Shown piece by piece: positions 22,900 to 24,347 of a DNA stretch of 24,347 nt. Each line of letters begins with the position of its first letter. Within the stretch, counting starts at the first letter, position 1. Made by a program: the position numbers and the translations under genes. Source of the DNA: Chloroflexota bacterium (GTDB lineage Bacteria; Chloroflexota; Dehalococcoidia; UBA2979); NCBI GenBank assembly GCA_016875695.1, contig VGPB01000006.1, forward strand, positions 1-24,347, in the 5' to 3' direction. The notes below the pieces were generated by a model, which was not told where the DNA came from, made no database searches, and worked only from the letters and a program-made list of their open reading frames with translations.

Positions 22900-22941
22900 T
22901 GCGCCGCAGGCGCGCCCCACGGCTGCTCCGACGGCCGGCGG

Positions 22942-22989
22942 AACTCTCACCCTCGTCCCCTCTCCCCGAAAGCGGGGCGAGGGGAGGCG
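22942..22989. repeat. REP-like palindromic repeat, copy 2
   Basis: Begins AACTCTCACCCTCGTCCCCT and ends GGGGCGAGGGGAGG. It parallels the element at 12540-12584 and can fold with CCCCG pairing CGGGG around an AAAG loop. It lies between the divergent zur and AI-2E family genes. Confidence 0.6.
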
Positions 22990-23010
22990 GAACGCCGGTG
23001 GAGTCCGGCG

Positions 23011-24216
23011 GTGACGCGCGCGCGCTGGCGGGTCGGGCTGTGGAGCGGGGCGTCGCTGGTGGTGCTCTACCTGGTGTGGCAGGCGCGGGGAGCGCTGCTG
23101 CCGTTCGGGATGGGAGCGATCCTGGCGTACTCGCTGCTGCCGGTCATCGACCGGCTGGCGCCGGTCGTGCCGCTGCCGCGGCGCATGGTGAAGATTCGGC
23201 GCGGCATCGCCGTGCTGCTGATCTATGCGGCATCCGGGGGCGCGCTGTTCCTGGCGGGCTACCTGATCGCGCCGGTGCTGGCGAACCAGGTGGCGCAGTT
23301 CGTGGAGACGCTGCCGGACCGCATCGACGCCGCGCGGCTGACCGTGAGCGACTGGCTGCGCACGTACCATGATCGCGTGCCGCCGGAAGCGCGGGAGCGC
23401 ATCGACGGGTACACGAACGACGCGGCGAACGCGGCGGCCGACACGCTGACGGCGGCGGGGCGACGCTCTGTGGACCTGCTCACGGGCACGCTGTCGATGC
23501 TGTTCGGCTTCCTGGTGGTGCCGTTCTGGATGTTCTACGCGCTGCGCGACCGCTACACGGCGGAGCACAACATCATGATGGGCGTGCCGTCCGCGCTGCA
23601 GGAGGACGTGGCGAACACGCTGGTGCTGGCCGACCGGCTGCTGCGGCGCTACATCCGCGGGCAGCTGCTGCTAGGGGTGATCGTGGGCGTCGCGGTGGGC
23701 GTGGCGCTGACGCTGATGGACGTGCAGCTGTCGCTCGCGCTCGGCGTGTGGGCGGGGATCACGGAGCTGGTGCCGATCATCGGGCCGTGGCTGGGCGGCA
23801 TTCCGGCGCTAATCATCGTCGCGGGCACGGAGCCGGACCTGCTCGTGCCAGTGCTGTTCGTGTACGTCGTAGTGCAGCAGTTGGAGAACAACTTCCTGAT
23901 GCCGCGCGTGCAGGGGCAGGCCATCAACATCCACCCGGCGATGGTGATCTTGCTGCTGGTAGTGGGCGGGGCGGCGTTCGGGTTCATCGGGCTAGTGGTG
24001 ATCGTGCCCGTGACGGCGATCCTGCGGGAGCTGTTCTGGTACGCCGACCGGCGGCTGGCGGGCGCGACGCCGGCGGAGGCGATCGCGCGGGCGAGCGAGC
24101 GTGCGCACTCGCCCGCGCTGACGCCGGCGACGGCGCTGCCGCCGCCCGACGACGAGCCCCTGCCCGTGGACGAGGCGGTGTCGGGCGACGAGCGGGCGCG
24201 CACGGCCGTGGACTAG
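23011..24216 (+). CDS. AI-2E/PerM family integral membrane protein
   Basis: This 401-residue protein belongs to the AI-2E (PerM/YdiK) family of transporters. It has two N-terminal membrane helices (about 8-45 and 62-93), a soluble middle region rich in amphipathic helix (95-155), and a C-terminal group of helices with the family marks FLVVPFWMFYALRDR, RYIRGQLLLGVIVGV, ELVPIIGPWLGGIPA and QQLENNFLMPRVQG. Members export or import various solutes, and some act as sodium/proton antiporters, so the substrate cannot be stated. The C-terminal 45 residues are a polar, disordered tail. GTG at 23011 has GGAG about seven bases upstream. It is divergent from zur and is followed directly by an insertion sequence. 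Confidence 0.87.
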   Translation: MTRARWRVGLWSGASLVVLYLVWQARGALLPFGMGAILAYSLLPVIDRLAPVVPLPRRMVKIRRGIAVLLIYAASGGALFLAGYLIAPVLANQVAQFVETLPDRIDAARLTVSDWLRTYHDRVPPEARERIDGYTNDAANAAADTLTAAGRRSVDLLTGTLSMLFGFLVVPFWMFYALRDRYTAEHNIMMGVPSALQEDVANTLVLADRLLRRYIRGQLLLGVIVGVAVGVALTLMDVQLSLALGVWAGITELVPIIGPWLGGIPALIIVAGTEPDLLVPVLFVYVVVQQLENNFLMPRVQGQAINIHPAMVILLLVVGGAAFGFIGLVVIVPVTAILRELFWYADRRLAGATPAEAIARASERAHSPALTPATALPPPDDEPLPVDEAVSGDERARTAVD

Positions 24217-24246
24217 CAGGGTGCTGAGAAACGGCTGGCGAGGGAG

Positions 24247-24274
24247 TTGTCGGAGGTCGGTCGGCGCGTAGGAT
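24247..24274 (+). promoter_or_regulatory. Possible transposase promoter
   Basis: TTGTCG (24247-24252), 16-base spacer, TAGGAT (24269-24274), about 34 bases before the transposase GTG. Confidence 0.3.
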
Positions 24275-24307
24275 GGGGCTGGCGTGGGCACAGCCTGGAG
24301 GTGCCCC

Positions 24308-24347
24308 GTGCGAGGCGACGCTGAGCGTCAGGCCAACATGCTGCTGG
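24308..24347 (+). CDS. Transposase N-terminus (IS1182/IS5-like), runs off the right edge
   Basis: A GTG at 24308 preceded by GGAGGTG opens a frame reading MRGDAERQANMLL at the edge. This matches the conserved opening 'MRG-(D/E)-x-x-x-Q-x-x-(M/L)' of IS1182/IS5-type DDE transposases, which usually continue with 'VPxDHPLR'. Only 13 residues are visible, so the family call is by memory of that opening and is modest. Confidence 0.5.
   Translation, partial: MRGDAERQANMLL

Larger units (their letters stand above)
24217..24347 (+). mobile_element. Insertion sequence, 5' end only
   Basis: The sequence after the PerM stop codon leads into a transposase start and is cut by the window edge. The left boundary probably lies within a few bases of 24217, near CAGGGTGCTGAGAAACGGCT, but no matching inverted repeat can be seen. 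The 91 bases before the transposase start contain a weak promoter. Confidence 0.4.

Overview
The window is about 24.3 kb of very GC-rich bacterial chromosome with densely packed genes. GTG starts, start/stop overlaps and strand-wise operons are common. Gene content suggests an aerobic, heterotrophic, high-GC bacterium: a SUF iron-sulfur operon with SufU and a SufR-like regulator, a stand-alone methylmalonyl-CoA mutase large subunit, MaoC-type hydratases, alanine dehydrogenase and a GltD-like oxidoreductase. A Chloroflexota relative, perhaps near Dehalococcoidia/Tepidiformia, is my best guess. It rests on gene style and remembered protein families, not on a search.

Layout. Positions 1-408 hold the 5' part of a transposase gene running off the left edge, and 24217-24347 hold the start of a different transposase running off the right edge, so insertion sequences bound the window. 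Between them lie: a CysQ-like phosphatase and a peptide-binding lipoprotein gene broken at a perfect 64-bp hairpin (409-2830, minus); a membrane-anchored Rieske-fold protein that has lost most cluster ligands (2956-3540, plus); an eight-gene SUF operon sufR-C-B-D-Rieske ferredoxin-S-U-T (10140 to 3544, minus); a plus-strand run of PhaJ-like hydratase, methylmalonyl-CoA mutase, a pseudogene with two in-frame stops, an AlkA-like glycosylase, alanine dehydrogenase and a small lipoprotein (10356-15763); three hotdog-fold acyl-CoA genes (17472 to 16188, minus); a GltD-like flavoprotein (19497 to 18001, minus); a zinc-uptake locus zur-znuA-znuC-znuB (22864 to 19599, minus); and an AI-2E/PerM family membrane protein (23011-24216, plus).

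How the genes work together. The SUF genes form one machine: SufS and SufU mobilise sulfur, SufBCD is the scaffold, SufT is a maturation factor, and SufR probably represses the operon when clusters are plentiful. The zinc locus is a self-contained regulon in which a Fur-family repressor precedes its probable target, and zur and znuA have near-identical promoters ending six bases before the start codon. The hydratases, thioesterase and mutase fit acyl-CoA and propionyl-CoA metabolism.

Non-coding structure includes a roughly 60-bp dispersed palindromic repeat (three copies at 15.8, 16.0 and 17.8 kb), a second REP-like repeat (12.5 and 22.9 kb), a perfect 20-bp stem hairpin at 16.1 kb, and several sigma70-type promoters with TACGAT-like -10 boxes. 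I saw no CRISPR array, tRNA, rRNA, phage module or recognisable defence system. The most unusual items are the leaderless zinc promoters, the ligand-poor Rieske protein, the gene-breaking palindrome and the repeat families.
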